Positions 19,797-29,325 of a stretch of 64,000 nucleotides of DNA are shown here, one piece after another. Position numbers and translations under genes: made by a program. Under the pieces are notes generated by a model. The model made no database searches. It was not told the origin of the DNA and saw only the letters and a list, made by a program, of their open reading frames with translations. Numbering within the stretch: position 1 is the first letter of the stretch; each line of letters begins with the position of its first letter. The DNA lies in assembly GCF_009909195.1 (NCBI RefSeq), contig NZ_JAAAMU010000011.1, positions 2,501 through 66,500 on the forward strand, written 5' to 3'. This DNA comes from Paenibacillus sacheonensis. GTDB lineage: Bacteria; Bacillota; Bacilli; Paenibacillales; Paenibacillaceae.

Positions 19797-21902
19797 ATGA
19801 GCTGGTATCGTATCAAGCAGAGCGGCCGCGGGAAACGCCGGCCGCCGTTCGCCATTGCAGCCGAGCGTTGGATGCCGCTGCTCCGCCGTTTGCGCAAGGG
19901 GCTGATCTACGCGGGCGGTACGCTGCTCGTGCTGTTCATGGCAGCATTCGGCTTTCTCTATTATTTGCGCGTGCAGGCGCTGCCTGCTTCATCGATCAGC
20001 CAAACGTCCCAAATGCTGGACGCGCAGGGACATATCATGGATACGTTTCACGCCGGAGAGAACCGGCAGTCCGTGCCGCTCGCGAACATCTCGCCGTATC
20101 TCGTGGAAGCGACGCTCGCCATCGAGGACCAGCGCTTCTTCGACCATCTCGGCTTCGATATGAAAGGCATGGCCCGCGCGGCGCTCGTCAACCTGGAGCA
20201 TCTCTCGCGCCGGCAGGGCGCCAGCACGCTGACCCAGCAGCTCGCGCGCAACCTGTATCTCACGCATGAGCGGACCTGGTCGCGGAAGCTGAAGGAAGCC
20301 ATGTACACGATCCAACTGGAGATGCACTACTCCAAGGATGAGATTCTGTCCATGTACTTGAACCAAATCTATTACGGCCACGGTGCTTACGGCGCCGAAG
20401 CGGCCTCCGAGCTATATTACGGCAAGCATGCCTCGGAGCTGACGCTCGCGGAGAGCGCGATGCTCGCGGGCATCCCGAAGGGGCCCAAATATTATTCGCC
20501 TTATATGGATATGAAAAACGCCAAAGACCGGCAGCGGACGATTCTGCAGACGATGGCGGACCAAGGCATGATCCAGGGTACCGACGCCAAGGCGGCCGGC
20601 GCGGAAATGCTGAGCTTCGTCCCGCTCGGCACGAGCAAGCAGGCCGGCATCGCGCCCTACTTCCGCGACTACGTGCGGTACGTGGCCGTCGATAAGCTCG
20701 GCATCGACGAGCGGCTGCTGAGCGAAGGCGGCATCCGCATCTACACGACGCTGGATCCCGAGGCGCAGCGCGCCGCGGAGAACGCCGTCGCCGCCGGTAT
20801 TCCGAGCACGTCGGAGCAGCAGGCCGCGCTCATCTCCATCGATCCGCGCAGCGGGTACATCAAAGCGATGGTCGGCGGACGCGACTATAAGACGAACCAG
20901 TATAACCGCGTGTTCGCGACGACGCGCCAGCCCGGCTCGTCGTTCAAACCGATCCTGTACCTGACGGCGCTGCAGCAGGGATCCCTGACGCCGGTGTCCC
21001 AGTTCAAAAGCGCGCCGACCGTCTTCACCTACGACGAAGGGCGCAAGACGTACGCGCCGAGCAATTACAACAACAAGTACGTAAACGGCCTCATCGACAT
21101 GCGGCAGGCCATCGCGTCCTCCGACAATATCTATGCGGTCAATTCCATCATGAAGGTCGGTCCCGAGAACGTCATCGACATGGCGCGGAAGCTCGGCATC
21201 GACAGCCCCATGCAGCCGCTGCCGTCGCTCGCGCTCGGCACGTTCCCCGTCAGCCCGTTCGAGATGGCCTCCGCGTTCGGCACGTTCGCGAACGGCGGCG
21301 TGCGGTTCGAGCCGACGGCGATCCTCCGGATCGAGGACAGCAAGGGCGAGGTGCTCTACGAAGCGAAGCCGGCAGCGGTCTCCGTCGTCGACGCGGCGCA
21401 TGCGTACGTGCTGACGAGCATGATGGAGAGCGTGTTCGATACTGGCGGCACGGGCAACCGCGTCTCCGCGACGATCAAACGTCCCGTTGCCGGCAAGACG
21501 GGCACGACCTCGACCGACGCCTGGCTCGTCGGCTATACGCCGGAGCTGGCTACGGCAGTCTGGGTCGGCTATGACAAGGGACGCAAGCTGACGCCTCTCG
21601 AGGCGCACCGCGCGGCGCCGATCTTCGCCTCGTACACGGAGAACGCGCTGTCCGCGGTGCCGCCGAAGATTTTCCCGCTTCCGGAGGGCGTCGTCTCCGT
21701 CTACGTCGATCCCGAGACCGGCAAGCTGGCCGGGAAAACCTGCCCGAACCGGCGGCTGGAATCGTTCGTCAGCGGCACGCAGCCGACCTTGGTCTGCGGC
21801 GCGCACGGCGACTCGGCGGCATCCGCAGGCGGCGACGGCGACGCGAAAGCGGAACAGACGAAGAGCTGGTGGAAGCAGTTGAAGCGCTGGTGGGCGGATT
21901 AA
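19797..21902 (+). CDS. Class A penicillin-binding protein (PBP1A/PbpG-like)
   Basis: A bifunctional peptidoglycan synthase of 701 residues anchored by one membrane segment (about 36-58). The glycosyltransferase GT51 domain carries the catalytic E110 in EDQRFFDH and GASTLTQQLARN. The transpeptidase has S381-x-x-K384 (SSFK), S442-D-N444 and K567-T-G. The tail after about residue 650 is short and ends Lys/Trp-rich. The ATG at 19797 follows GAGGAGG by 7 nt; an in-frame start 12 codons earlier lacks an RBS. Gene order with speE-speB matches Bacillus pbpG (ywhE), a PBP used in spore formation. Confidence 0.93.
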   Translation: MSWYRIKQSGRGKRRPPFAIAAERWMPLLRRLRKGLIYAGGTLLVLFMAAFGFLYYLRVQALPASSISQTSQMLDAQGHIMDTFHAGENRQSVPLANISPYLVEATLAIEDQRFFDHLGFDMKGMARAALVNLEHLSRRQGASTLTQQLARNLYLTHERTWSRKLKEAMYTIQLEMHYSKDEILSMYLNQIYYGHGAYGAEAASELYYGKHASELTLAESAMLAGIPKGPKYYSPYMDMKNAKDRQRTILQTMADQGMIQGTDAKAAGAEMLSFVPLGTSKQAGIAPYFRDYVRYVAVDKLGIDERLLSEGGIRIYTTLDPEAQRAAENAVAAGIPSTSEQQAALISIDPRSGYIKAMVGGRDYKTNQYNRVFATTRQPGSSFKPILYLTALQQGSLTPVSQFKSAPTVFTYDEGRKTYAPSNYNNKYVNGLIDMRQAIASSDNIYAVNSIMKVGPENVIDMARKLGIDSPMQPLPSLALGTFPVSPFEMASAFGTFANGGVRFEPTAILRIEDSKGEVLYEAKPAAVSVVDAAHAYVLTSMMESVFDTGGTGNRVSATIKRPVAGKTGTTSTDAWLVGYTPELATAVWVGYDKGRKLTPLEAHRAAPIFASYTENALSAVPPKIFPLPEGVVSVYVDPETGKLAGKTCPNRRLESFVSGTQPTLVCGAHGDSAASAGGDGDAKAEQTKSWWKQLKRWWAD

Positions 21903-21982
21903 ACGCTCGTGCGGATACGACTTGGCCACAACACGGACACGACGTGGGCACGAAACGGGCCTGGCGTGGACATATCTATAGC

Positions 21983-22026
21983 AGAAGAAGGCTGCAAGCG
22001 GCGAACCGCTTGCAGCCTTCTTCTGC
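21983..22026 (+). terminator. Terminator after the PBP gene
   Basis: AGAAGGCTGCAAGCGG and CCGCTTGCAGCCTTCT form a perfect 16-bp stem with a CGAA loop, followed by TCTGCTTTT. Confidence 0.75.
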
Positions 22027-22347
22027 TTTTCCCTAACGGGAGGCGAACCGATGACGACCGTTCCCGTAATAGGCTGCAGCGCAGCCGTCAGCATGTTGGG
22101 ATCAATGCCGTAAATGGCGTGAAACACCTCGGAGTATCGCGATCGTCGTCTGACGCGGGGCAGTCCGACAATTCGGTACGGCCATGCTGGGTAGCCGGCG
22201 GATGTGACGAGCCCGGCAAGCTTGACGAACCTAGCGAACTCGTCGTTCCCCGCCGGCTCTGCGATCCTGAGTATCACAAAAGACTGCAGGCGGGATCACG
22301 CCTGCAGTCTTCTTCTCATTCGCGAACCTATGAACTCGATCGCTCCA
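22027..22347. other. Intergenic region between PBP and ABC exporter genes
   Basis: No convincing start or RBS is present. Read on the minus strand, 22060-22277 stays open and translates to a plausible-looking peptide, perhaps a gene remnant that I cannot assign. The left edge is the PBP terminator and the right part is the terminator of the ABC genes. Confidence 0.35.
22278..22312 (-). terminator. Terminator after the ABC exporter genes
   Basis: AAGACTGCAGGCG and CGCCTGCAGTCTT form a perfect 13-bp stem. On the minus strand it is followed by TTTTGTG. Confidence 0.65.
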
Positions 22348-24141
22348 TTAATCCTGCTGCACGCGGCCGTCCTTGCCCCGCTCGTCCCCGTACCACAGCT
22401 CTCGGAACGTCTCGCTCGCGGCCAGCAGCTCGTCGACCGTGCCTTCGGATTCGATGCGGCCGTCTTTCATGACGATGATATGGTCGGCATGCGCAAGCGC
22501 GGCGCGGCGATGGGAGACGACGAGGCAAGCGGCGTTCCCGCGGCTCGCAAAGATCCGTTCCCACAGCTTCTGCTCCGTCTCCACGTCGAGCGCGCTGGAG
22601 ACGTCGTCGAACACGTACAGCTCCGCTTCCCGCACGAGCATCCGCGCCGCCGCCGCCCGCTGCATCTGACCCCCGGACAGCTTGACGCCACGGGGACCGA
22701 CCACCGTCTCCAGCCCCTGCTGCAGGTGGGCAACGTCGTACTCCATGACGGAATCATGGACCGCCCTCGCCAGTTCGCCGTCATTGTCCCGGTGGCCCAG
22801 CAAGATATTGTTGCGCAGCGTATCGCTGTACAATCTCGGAATTTGCGCGGAGTACGCGCTTTGCGCCGGCGTGAAGAACGTACCGGGTTCCTCGACCGGC
22901 TTCCCGTTCCAGGTAATCGTCCCTTCGTCCTTCGGCAATAGGCCGAGCAGCGTGCGGACGAGCGTCGTCTTGCCCGAGCCGATGGCGCCCGTCACGACGG
23001 TGAACGATCCGCCCTCCAGTCTCAGCCCCACGTTCTCGATGCCCCGGCCTGTATCGGGGAACCGATAGCTGAGGCCCGTAACTTCCAATGCCCGAAGCGG
23101 CTCACGGGCGACGGCAGGGTCCGAAGCTTCCGCCGCGGGCCGGCTGCCCTTGGCGAGCACCAGCTTTCCTCGCCTCGTCAGCACGCCGGCGGCCGCGCCT
23201 TGCAGCAGCTCCGTCATCCGCGCCAATGCGACGGTCATCTGTTTGAAATACGTCATGAACTTGCCTACGTTGGATATGACCTGCGTGACGAACGTCAAGT
23301 AGTAGACGAACAGCGAGAAGTCCCCTACCGTGAAGCTTCCGCCGCGCATTTTGGCCCCCGCCAGCAGAAGAATCAACCCGATTCCCAGATTCACGGAATT
23401 CGTGAAGACGGTATCCAGCGTTTCGCCGAGCAGCTTGTCTTTGAGCATCGTTTTGCGACGGTCTTCATTAAATCGTCTGAACCGTTCGATGACGCGGTCC
23501 TCCGCGCCTGCCACCTGGATCGCCTGCACGTTGCCGAACATTTCGCTGATCGCGCCGGTCACGCGGGCCGTCGACTCCCGGCTGGCTGCCCGGTATTTCT
23601 GCAGCCGCGTGGTCGCGAGCTGCGCCACAGTCACGACGAGCACGAGCGGCAGGAAGACGAGCAGCGTCATCTGCACGTCGATCTTCAGCAGAATGTAGCT
23701 CGATACGATCGCGAAGCAGGTCAGGCCGAACACGTCCACCGACCAGCTGACGGCCTCTTCGGTCTGATCCACGTCGTCGCGGAAGTAGCTGATCGCTTCG
23801 CCCGGCGATACGGGAATGGCCCGCGCGCCGGGCTGCTTCAGCACATGGCCGAGCAGATTCCGCCGCAGGATCATCGACATGCGGAAGCGATACTGCACGT
23901 CGGTGATGCAGCCGACGTAAATCATGGCGACGCGCGCCAGCGCGGCCGCGAGCAGCAGCGCGATAATGCCCCATGTGCCGATCTTGAGGCTATCGCTGCC
24001 GGTCAGCGAGTCGAAGAATTGCTGCGTAATGAGGCCGGGCGCGATCGGGATCAGGTAAATAACCGTCCACGCCAGCGCATTTCCCACATACAGCAGCGGG
24101 CGGAGCATAATGAGCCTGCGCAGGAATTGAAACGTCGTCAT
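22348..24141 (-). CDS. ABC exporter half-transporter with degenerate Walker B (permease-ATPase)
   Basis: The 597-residue protein has a six-helix type IV exporter domain (about 1-310) fused to an ATPase. It has Walker A GAIGSGKTT, the canonical signature LSGGQMQRAAAARM, and H-loop SHRRAAL. Walker B reads YVFDDVSSALD, so the catalytic glutamate is replaced by aspartate. Its ATG overlaps the stop of the upstream partner by 4 nt and GAGGAGGTG lies inside the partner's last codons, so the two are translationally coupled. The pair forms an asymmetric heterodimer of the BmrCD/TM287-288 type; the exported substrate is unknown. Confidence 0.93.
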   Translation of the reverse strand: MTTFQFLRRLIMLRPLLYVGNALAWTVIYLIPIAPGLITQQFFDSLTGSDSLKIGTWGIIALLLAAALARVAMIYVGCITDVQYRFRMSMILRRNLLGHVLKQPGARAIPVSPGEAISYFRDDVDQTEEAVSWSVDVFGLTCFAIVSSYILLKIDVQMTLLVFLPLVLVVTVAQLATTRLQKYRAASRESTARVTGAISEMFGNVQAIQVAGAEDRVIERFRRFNEDRRKTMLKDKLLGETLDTVFTNSVNLGIGLILLLAGAKMRGGSFTVGDFSLFVYYLTFVTQVISNVGKFMTYFKQMTVALARMTELLQGAAAGVLTRRGKLVLAKGSRPAAEASDPAVAREPLRALEVTGLSYRFPDTGRGIENVGLRLEGGSFTVVTGAIGSGKTTLVRTLLGLLPKDEGTITWNGKPVEEPGTFFTPAQSAYSAQIPRLYSDTLRNNILLGHRDNDGELARAVHDSVMEYDVAHLQQGLETVVGPRGVKLSGGQMQRAAAARMLVREAELYVFDDVSSALDVETEQKLWERIFASRGNAACLVVSHRRAALAHADHIIVMKDGRIESEGTVDELLAASETFRELWYGDERGKDGRVQQD

Positions 24142-25898
24142 GCCAGCACCTCCTCGAGTCCCGTCGCCAGCATCGCGCTGAACCGGGATTCCGGATCGGC
24201 CGCAAGCGCCTCGCGGCGGCCCGATTCGATAACGACGCCGTCCTCCAGGATCGCGATCCGGTCGGCCCGCTGCACCGTCGCCAAGCGATGCGCGATGATG
24301 ATGCAGGAACGGTTGGCGAGCAGCCTGCCGATCGCTTCTTCGATCCGCTGTTCGGTCAGGGGATCGAGCCGGGACGACGCTTCGTCCATGATGATGAGCC
24401 CCGGGTCCGTCAAGAACACGCGGGCGAAGGCCAGCAGCTGCGCCTCGCCCGCGGACAGGCTGCCGCCTCCGGAGGCGAGCATCGTGTCCAGCCCTTGCGG
24501 CATGGAAGCGTACCAGCTTCCCAATCCGAGCTGCTCCAGCACCTCGACGATCTTCGCATCGGGCACGGAATCATCGTACAGCGTCAAATTATCGCGGATC
24601 GTGCCTTCCATGATCTCGATGTTTTGCGTGACCATGGCGACCCGTTTGCGCAGACCGCTCAGCTTGCACTGCCGAATGTCGGTGCCTCCGAGGCGGATCG
24701 CGCCTTCCTGCGGATCGTAGAAACGAAGCAGCAGCCTCGCGATCGTCGATTTGCCGCTGCCGGTCCGGCCAAGCAGCCCGAGCACCTCTCCCGGCGCCAG
24801 CTGCAGCCGAAGGCCGCTAAGCGTCGGATCGCCGCTATGATCCTCGTACGAGAACGTCACATCGTCGAACGCTACCGCCAGCGGTCCTTCAGGCAGCGGC
24901 GCGCCGGGACCGTCCTCGATGGAGGAGCGCGTCTCGAACAGCGTCCGTATGCGCGAGATGCTGGCGTCCGCCTTTTGCAAATCTTCCATCTGCGTCCGGA
25001 TCTTCTCGATCGGCTTCGCCAGCAGCTCCGTATAGAAGAAGATCAAAAACACCGTCCCGAGCGTGATCGCATCCGTCTTCCATAAATACGCGCTGATCGC
25101 GAACGCCATCGCATTGCCGAGCGTGAAGACGACGATGGTCGTGTTCCACATGGAGGCGAAGCCTAGAAAGGCCCGCAGTCTCACGCGCAGCATATTCGGC
25201 AGCATATTATAGAAGCGGCCCATTACGAAGCCCGACGCGCCGTTGGCCCGAATATCCTCCGTGCCTTCCAGCTGCTCGCCGATGAAGCCGTACAGCTCCG
25301 CGCTCGCCTGCCGCCAATCCTTCCAGAACGGCCCGTTGAACTTGCGGATCTGCTGGATAACGAACACCGCGGCGATGACGAAGAGCGTCATGCCCGCGCC
25401 GATCAGCCAGCTCTCCCGGAACAGCAGCACGATAATGCCGACCATGAGCAGGAAGTTGCCGATCAGATGGATAATCATGCTGGAGAAGAAATTCGCCAGC
25501 GCATTCACGTCCCCGTCCACGCGCTCGATCAGGGCGCCCGACGTCTGCGACTTATGGAAAGGCATATCGAGCGACAGGCAGTGCGCCGCAAGATCGCTGC
25601 GCAGCGCGTTCGTCGTCTTCCAGCCGAGATTCTCGCTGAAGTATGTAGCCAGTACCGATATTCCACCCTGTACGACGGAGAACCCGATAAACAGGGCCGC
25701 GGCAAGAAGAAGCGGCTTCAAATCGCTGCCCGATTGGGCCGAGTCGATAAAATACCGGATGATCTGCGGATTAACGAGCTGCAGCCCGATCGTCAGGACG
25801 AGCAGTGCCGCAAGCAGCCACAGCGTGTTTTTTTGAGGCAGCAAATAACGCCTGAGCATGTCGGCGTAGGGGGAGCGGCCTTTCGATTGCCGGTTCAT
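24138..25898 (-). CDS. ABC exporter half-transporter with intact Walker B (permease-ATPase)
   Basis: The 586-residue partner of the preceding gene, with six membrane helices (about 20-310) and an ATPase. It has Walker A GRTGSGKST, Walker B LIIMDEASSRLDP with the catalytic Glu intact, and H-loop IIAHRLATV. The signature is non-canonical (SLSAGEAQ instead of LSGGQ). That fits one active site built from this Walker B and the partner's LSGGQ, and one degenerate site. GGGAGGA lies 7 nt before ATG. No regulator gene is coupled to the pair; the AraC-like remnant is divergent upstream. Confidence 0.93.
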   Translation of the reverse strand: MNRQSKGRSPYADMLRRYLLPQKNTLWLLAALLVLTIGLQLVNPQIIRYFIDSAQSGSDLKPLLLAAALFIGFSVVQGGISVLATYFSENLGWKTTNALRSDLAAHCLSLDMPFHKSQTSGALIERVDGDVNALANFFSSMIIHLIGNFLLMVGIIVLLFRESWLIGAGMTLFVIAAVFVIQQIRKFNGPFWKDWRQASAELYGFIGEQLEGTEDIRANGASGFVMGRFYNMLPNMLRVRLRAFLGFASMWNTTIVVFTLGNAMAFAISAYLWKTDAITLGTVFLIFFYTELLAKPIEKIRTQMEDLQKADASISRIRTLFETRSSIEDGPGAPLPEGPLAVAFDDVTFSYEDHSGDPTLSGLRLQLAPGEVLGLLGRTGSGKSTIARLLLRFYDPQEGAIRLGGTDIRQCKLSGLRKRVAMVTQNIEIMEGTIRDNLTLYDDSVPDAKIVEVLEQLGLGSWYASMPQGLDTMLASGGGSLSAGEAQLLAFARVFLTDPGLIIMDEASSRLDPLTEQRIEEAIGRLLANRSCIIIAHRLATVQRADRIAILEDGVVIESGRREALAADPESRFSAMLATGLEEVLA

Positions 25899-26074
25899 TG
25901 TAGATCCTCCCGATTTCTTGAGATTCCAATGACTATACCATAGAAGCCCGTTCGCCGAACAGAGGGTTCTTACGCTTAATTTGCACGTCGCGCCGGAGCC
26001 TCATGCTATGATGTCTGGAACAGAAAGCGGACACAGGCCGTGACATGCCCGCACCCCGGAGTAAGGGTGACCCG

Positions 26075-26785
26075 ATGGATACAATGAACGAAGTTCTCCT
26101 GATGCCCCGACTGACGAAATTGGACGTAAAATGGAGCTCGGAGCTGCAGGGAAACGAACATTTCGCCCAGCTGAAATCAAATCCTCACTTCGAGCTGATC
26201 ATGGTAACGGAAGGCCCTGTCTATCTGCAAGCGGGCGGACGCGAGATCGAGCTGCAGAGCGGGGAGTGCTACTTGCTGCTGCCGTGGGAGCCGTATGCCG
26301 GTTATCGGCCGATTCCCGCAAGCGCCGGATTCTATTGGGTACAATTCACGGCCGATCCGCCGCTGCGGCCGCAGGAGAGCTCCCCAGGGACCGCCCTCAA
26401 GCCGAACCGTCCGCAGCTGACCGCGCAGGAACTTCGGACGGCCAAGGATACCGGCGCGGCGGACGATGCCCTGCTGCTGCCCCGCCGCTTCAAGCCTCGC
26501 AATCGGTACGAACTGCTGCGCCTATTCGAGCTCATGAACGCGCAGCTGGTGGAGCCGCGCGGCTATTACCGCTACCGCTGCTTGCTGCTGCTCGGCCAAA
26601 TGCTGGAGCTGCTCGCCAGCGGCCTAATGGAGCGCGAATTGCCTGCCGGCGGCCTGTCGCCGACCTTCCTGCCCTATCGGCGGATCGTGAACCAGCTGGA
26701 ACCGCCATGCGGCCCGTCCATTCGCAAACCGCATCGGCTTCGGTACATTTTGCGAAAGTCCCGAAATGATTTTGGAAATCGGTGA
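26075..26785 (+). pseudogene. AraC-family regulator lacking its DNA-binding domain
   Basis: The 236-residue product has an AraC-type sensor half: a cupin-like region (HFELIMVTEGPVYLQAGG, then LQSGECYLLLPWEPYAGY, then FYWVQF) and a helical dimerisation part. The sequence reaches FLPYRRIVNQLE, where intact relatives begin the two helix-turn-helix motifs. It then changes into 35 unrelated residues and stops. Neither other frame restores an HTH, so this looks like a deletion or decay rather than a single frameshift. ATG 26075 has AAGGGTGA upstream; an ATG ten codons earlier is possible. Confidence 0.65.
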
Positions 26786-26858
26786 TCCAACGCTTCGTTC
26801 GCCCCGTTAGCCTAGATGAGCAAGCAAAAAAGCCCATTAACGAGGAGCGTGAACGAAG

Positions 26859-28475
26859 ATGAAGATGACCACGAAAAGATGGCTGACCCCCGTACTTAGT
26901 TTATCCTTACTCGTACCGACGATTGCCGCGGCATCGACCGCCAGCGCCGCCGAACCGGCAAAGCCGTCGGCCAGTACGCCGGCCGTAGAGCTGAGAGCGA
27001 CGTTCGACTACCTGCTGTCCGAGCATTTCGCCCTCGCGGTAGACGCCATGATCAAGAAGTACGACCATAGCTTCGACGCGGCCGCGGCCCAAACCGCGCT
27101 GGAGAAGAACGCGAAGGACATGGTGCCGGCGATCGCTTCCATCTATGGCGATGCGGGCGCGCAAGCATTTGACAAAATCTTCAGCGGCCATCTGAACTAT
27201 ACGAAGGACTACGTCGCGGCGGTGGAAACGAACAATGCTGCCGAGAAAGCCGACGTAGCCGCCGAGATCGAAGAATTCGCGGTCAACCTTGGCAGCTTCC
27301 TAGGTAAGGCAACGGGCGGCAAGCTGCCCGCGGCGACGGCGCAAAGCGTGCTTCGCACCCACGAGGCGCAGGTCAAGGAAGTATTCGACGACTATGTGGC
27401 GGGCGACTACGGCGATGCCCTAACGACATACCGAGAAGGCCTCGGCTTCATGTTCAAAATCAGCGGCGCCCTCTCCGGCGCCATCGTGTCCCAAATGCCG
27501 GATAAATTCATGGGCACGCGTTCGGATACGCCGGCCGGCGACCTGCGCTCCGCGCTGAACAACCTCGCCGCCGAGCATTACGCGCTGGCCGCGTTCAGCA
27601 TGCAGAAGGGCTTCGGGAAATCCCCTGCCTACCCGGCGATTCTGAAAGCCGAGGAAGGCAATACCGACAGCTGGACGGCAGCCGTCGCTTCCGTCTACGG
27701 CAAAGCGGGCGGCGACGCTTTCAAGCAAGTATGGGTCGGCGACCACATTAACGCCCAAGATCAGATCGTGCAAGCGACGCTGAAGGGCAACGCGAGCGAT
27801 ATCGCGGCGGCTAGAGCGAAGCTGAGCAAGTTCTCCGTCGACTTCGGCAATTTCCTCGGCGCGGCAACGGAAGGCAACCTGCCTGCAGCCGCCGCGACCG
27901 CCGCGGTCGCGGAGCATGAGCGTCTTGTCCTCGAAGCCTTCGACCTCTACATGGCGAAGGACGCGTCCGGCCTGTACGCCAGCTATGACAAAGGTTACAG
28001 CTTCATGTTCGGCGTAGGCAAAGCGCTGGGCGGCGCGATCGTCACGCAGAAGCCGGAGATGTTTGGAATGAAGCCGACGGGGCCCGTCATGCCTTCCGTG
28101 AAGTCCATTTGGCTGAAAGTAGGCAGCAAGACGGCAAAGGTCGATGCGCAATCCGTTGCGATGGACGTAGCGCCGGGCGTATGGAACGGCACGACGTATG
28201 TCTCCCTCCGTACGTTAACGATGGCGCTTGGCGCGAATATTTCCTGGAACCCCGCCAAGAACGAAGTCACGGTCATGGCCGGCTCGGATACGATGGTCTT
28301 CTGGATCGGCAGCGACATGGCCAAAGTCAACGGCAAGACGATGGACGCCGGCTCCAAGCTGTTTATTAAAGAAGGACGCACGCAGGTGCCGCTCCGCTTC
28401 ATCGCCGAGCTACTGGGCTGGAAGCTGGATTGGAACACGGCCGACTGGTCCATCACGTTGACGAAAGCGATGTAA
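26859..28475 (+). CDS. Secreted protein with duplicated helical domain and copper-amine-oxidase-like domain
   Basis: The 538-residue protein starts with a signal peptide (cleavage near ASA-AEP, about residue 30). Two homologous helical modules of about 175 residues follow. The first begins LRATFDYLLSEHFALAVDAM, the second LRSALNNLAAEHYALAAFSM, and both end with a similar G-F-M-F-pattern. The last 120 residues are the beta-rich copper amine oxidase N-terminal-like module common in Paenibacillus wall proteins (TYVSLRTLTMALGANISWNP and VPLRFIAELLGWKLDWN). No enzyme motif is seen; a cell-surface role is inferred. GAGGAG lies upstream of ATG. Confidence 0.8.
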   Translation: MKMTTKRWLTPVLSLSLLVPTIAAASTASAAEPAKPSASTPAVELRATFDYLLSEHFALAVDAMIKKYDHSFDAAAAQTALEKNAKDMVPAIASIYGDAGAQAFDKIFSGHLNYTKDYVAAVETNNAAEKADVAAEIEEFAVNLGSFLGKATGGKLPAATAQSVLRTHEAQVKEVFDDYVAGDYGDALTTYREGLGFMFKISGALSGAIVSQMPDKFMGTRSDTPAGDLRSALNNLAAEHYALAAFSMQKGFGKSPAYPAILKAEEGNTDSWTAAVASVYGKAGGDAFKQVWVGDHINAQDQIVQATLKGNASDIAAARAKLSKFSVDFGNFLGAATEGNLPAAAATAAVAEHERLVLEAFDLYMAKDASGLYASYDKGYSFMFGVGKALGGAIVTQKPEMFGMKPTGPVMPSVKSIWLKVGSKTAKVDAQSVAMDVAPGVWNGTTYVSLRTLTMALGANISWNPAKNEVTVMAGSDTMVFWIGSDMAKVNGKTMDAGSKLFIKEGRTQVPLRFIAELLGWKLDWNTADWSITLTKAM

Positions 28476-28507
28476 GCCGTGCTTCCGCACTTCCGAATTG
28501 CTAAAAA

Positions 28508-28547
28508 CCTGAATTTCTGAAAACCTGAACTCCTGAATTCTTGAATC
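28508..28547 (+). repeat. 8-bp microrepeat downstream of the secreted protein gene
   Basis: Five consecutive 8-bp units (CCTGAATT, TCTGAAAA, CCTGAACT, CCTGAATT, CTTGAATC) lie 33 nt after the stop codon. The rest of the 265-bp gap holds a TATAAT (28703-28708) likely belonging to the sigma-factor promoter. Confidence 0.75.
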
Positions 28548-28740
28548 CCCTGTGCAACGGTGCAGATATAAATTTGTAAAGCTGAATGCCTATGACGCTT
28601 ATTCCCGATCACAGATCTTGCAGCTCGCGGCCGATTTCGATCCCCGCTGCGCGTAACTGCCTCCCGATTCGGCTTCTCCTTATGCCGGGTCGGGAATTTT
28701 TGTATAATGGGGAGGTGTACCGAAGGGGGACGACCCGCTA

Positions 28741-29325
28741 ATGTCGGATAATGGAACGGATGCAGCGCTGCTGGCGCGGATTCTGGGCAAGGACCCGGAA
28801 GCGCTGAAGCTCATGTACGAGCGATATGAACGGCCGATTTATGCCTTTGCCTACCGAATCGTCAAGGATGCGATGCTGGCGGAGGAAGTCGTGCAGGAGC
28901 TGTTCCTGCGGTTATGGAATTCGGCCGAACGGTACGATTCCGGGCAGGGCATGCTGTCGAGCTGGCTGTTCACGATCACGCGCAACATCGCCATCGATGC
29001 CCTGCGCCTCAGGCAGACAAGAACCTCTCAGCAGGTAACGGAAGCGGAGCAGCTGAACCGGGAACCCGATCCGGAATCGGATACCGCGGGGCTCGCGACG
29101 GCCAATGTCGTGGGAGAACAGGTCAGAAGCGCGATCCGGAGCTTGAATGAGGATCAGCAGGAAGTGATGGAATTGATTTATTTCGCCGGCTACACCCAGC
29201 AGGAGGTGTCCGCGAAATGCGACATTCCCTTAGGGACGGTCAAGAGCAGGGTAAGGCTCGCGATGAAGGCCCTGAAAACGCAGCTTGAGGATATCGGAAA
29301 GGAGGGGCTTAGCTATGGTCCATAA
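28741..29325 (+). CDS. ECF-type RNA polymerase sigma factor (SigK-like)
   Basis: A 194-residue two-domain sigma factor. Region 2 runs from about residue 20 to 90 (YERYERPIYAFAYRIVKD, then SSWLFTITRNIAIDALR). Region 4 covers about 130-185 (DQQEVMELIYFAGYTQQEVS, then IPLGTVKSRVRLAMKAL). The downstream gene overlaps its end by 11 nt and encodes a membrane anti-sigma factor, the usual pairing. A vegetative-looking TATAAT lies about 35 nt upstream; no ECF-type autoregulatory motif was recognised. The signal it answers cannot be read here. Confidence 0.92.
   Translation: MSDNGTDAALLARILGKDPEALKLMYERYERPIYAFAYRIVKDAMLAEEVVQELFLRLWNSAERYDSGQGMLSSWLFTITRNIAIDALRLRQTRTSQQVTEAEQLNREPDPESDTAGLATANVVGEQVRSAIRSLNEDQQEVMELIYFAGYTQQEVSAKCDIPLGTVKSRVRLAMKALKTQLEDIGKEGLSYGP

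Noticed and set aside
20412..22277. 621-residue ORF on the minus strand opposite the PBP gene
   Set aside because: It is antisense to a PBP with all catalytic motifs and shows the biased composition of a shadow frame; no RBS. Only its first 80 codons lie outside the PBP gene and are noted as a possible remnant.
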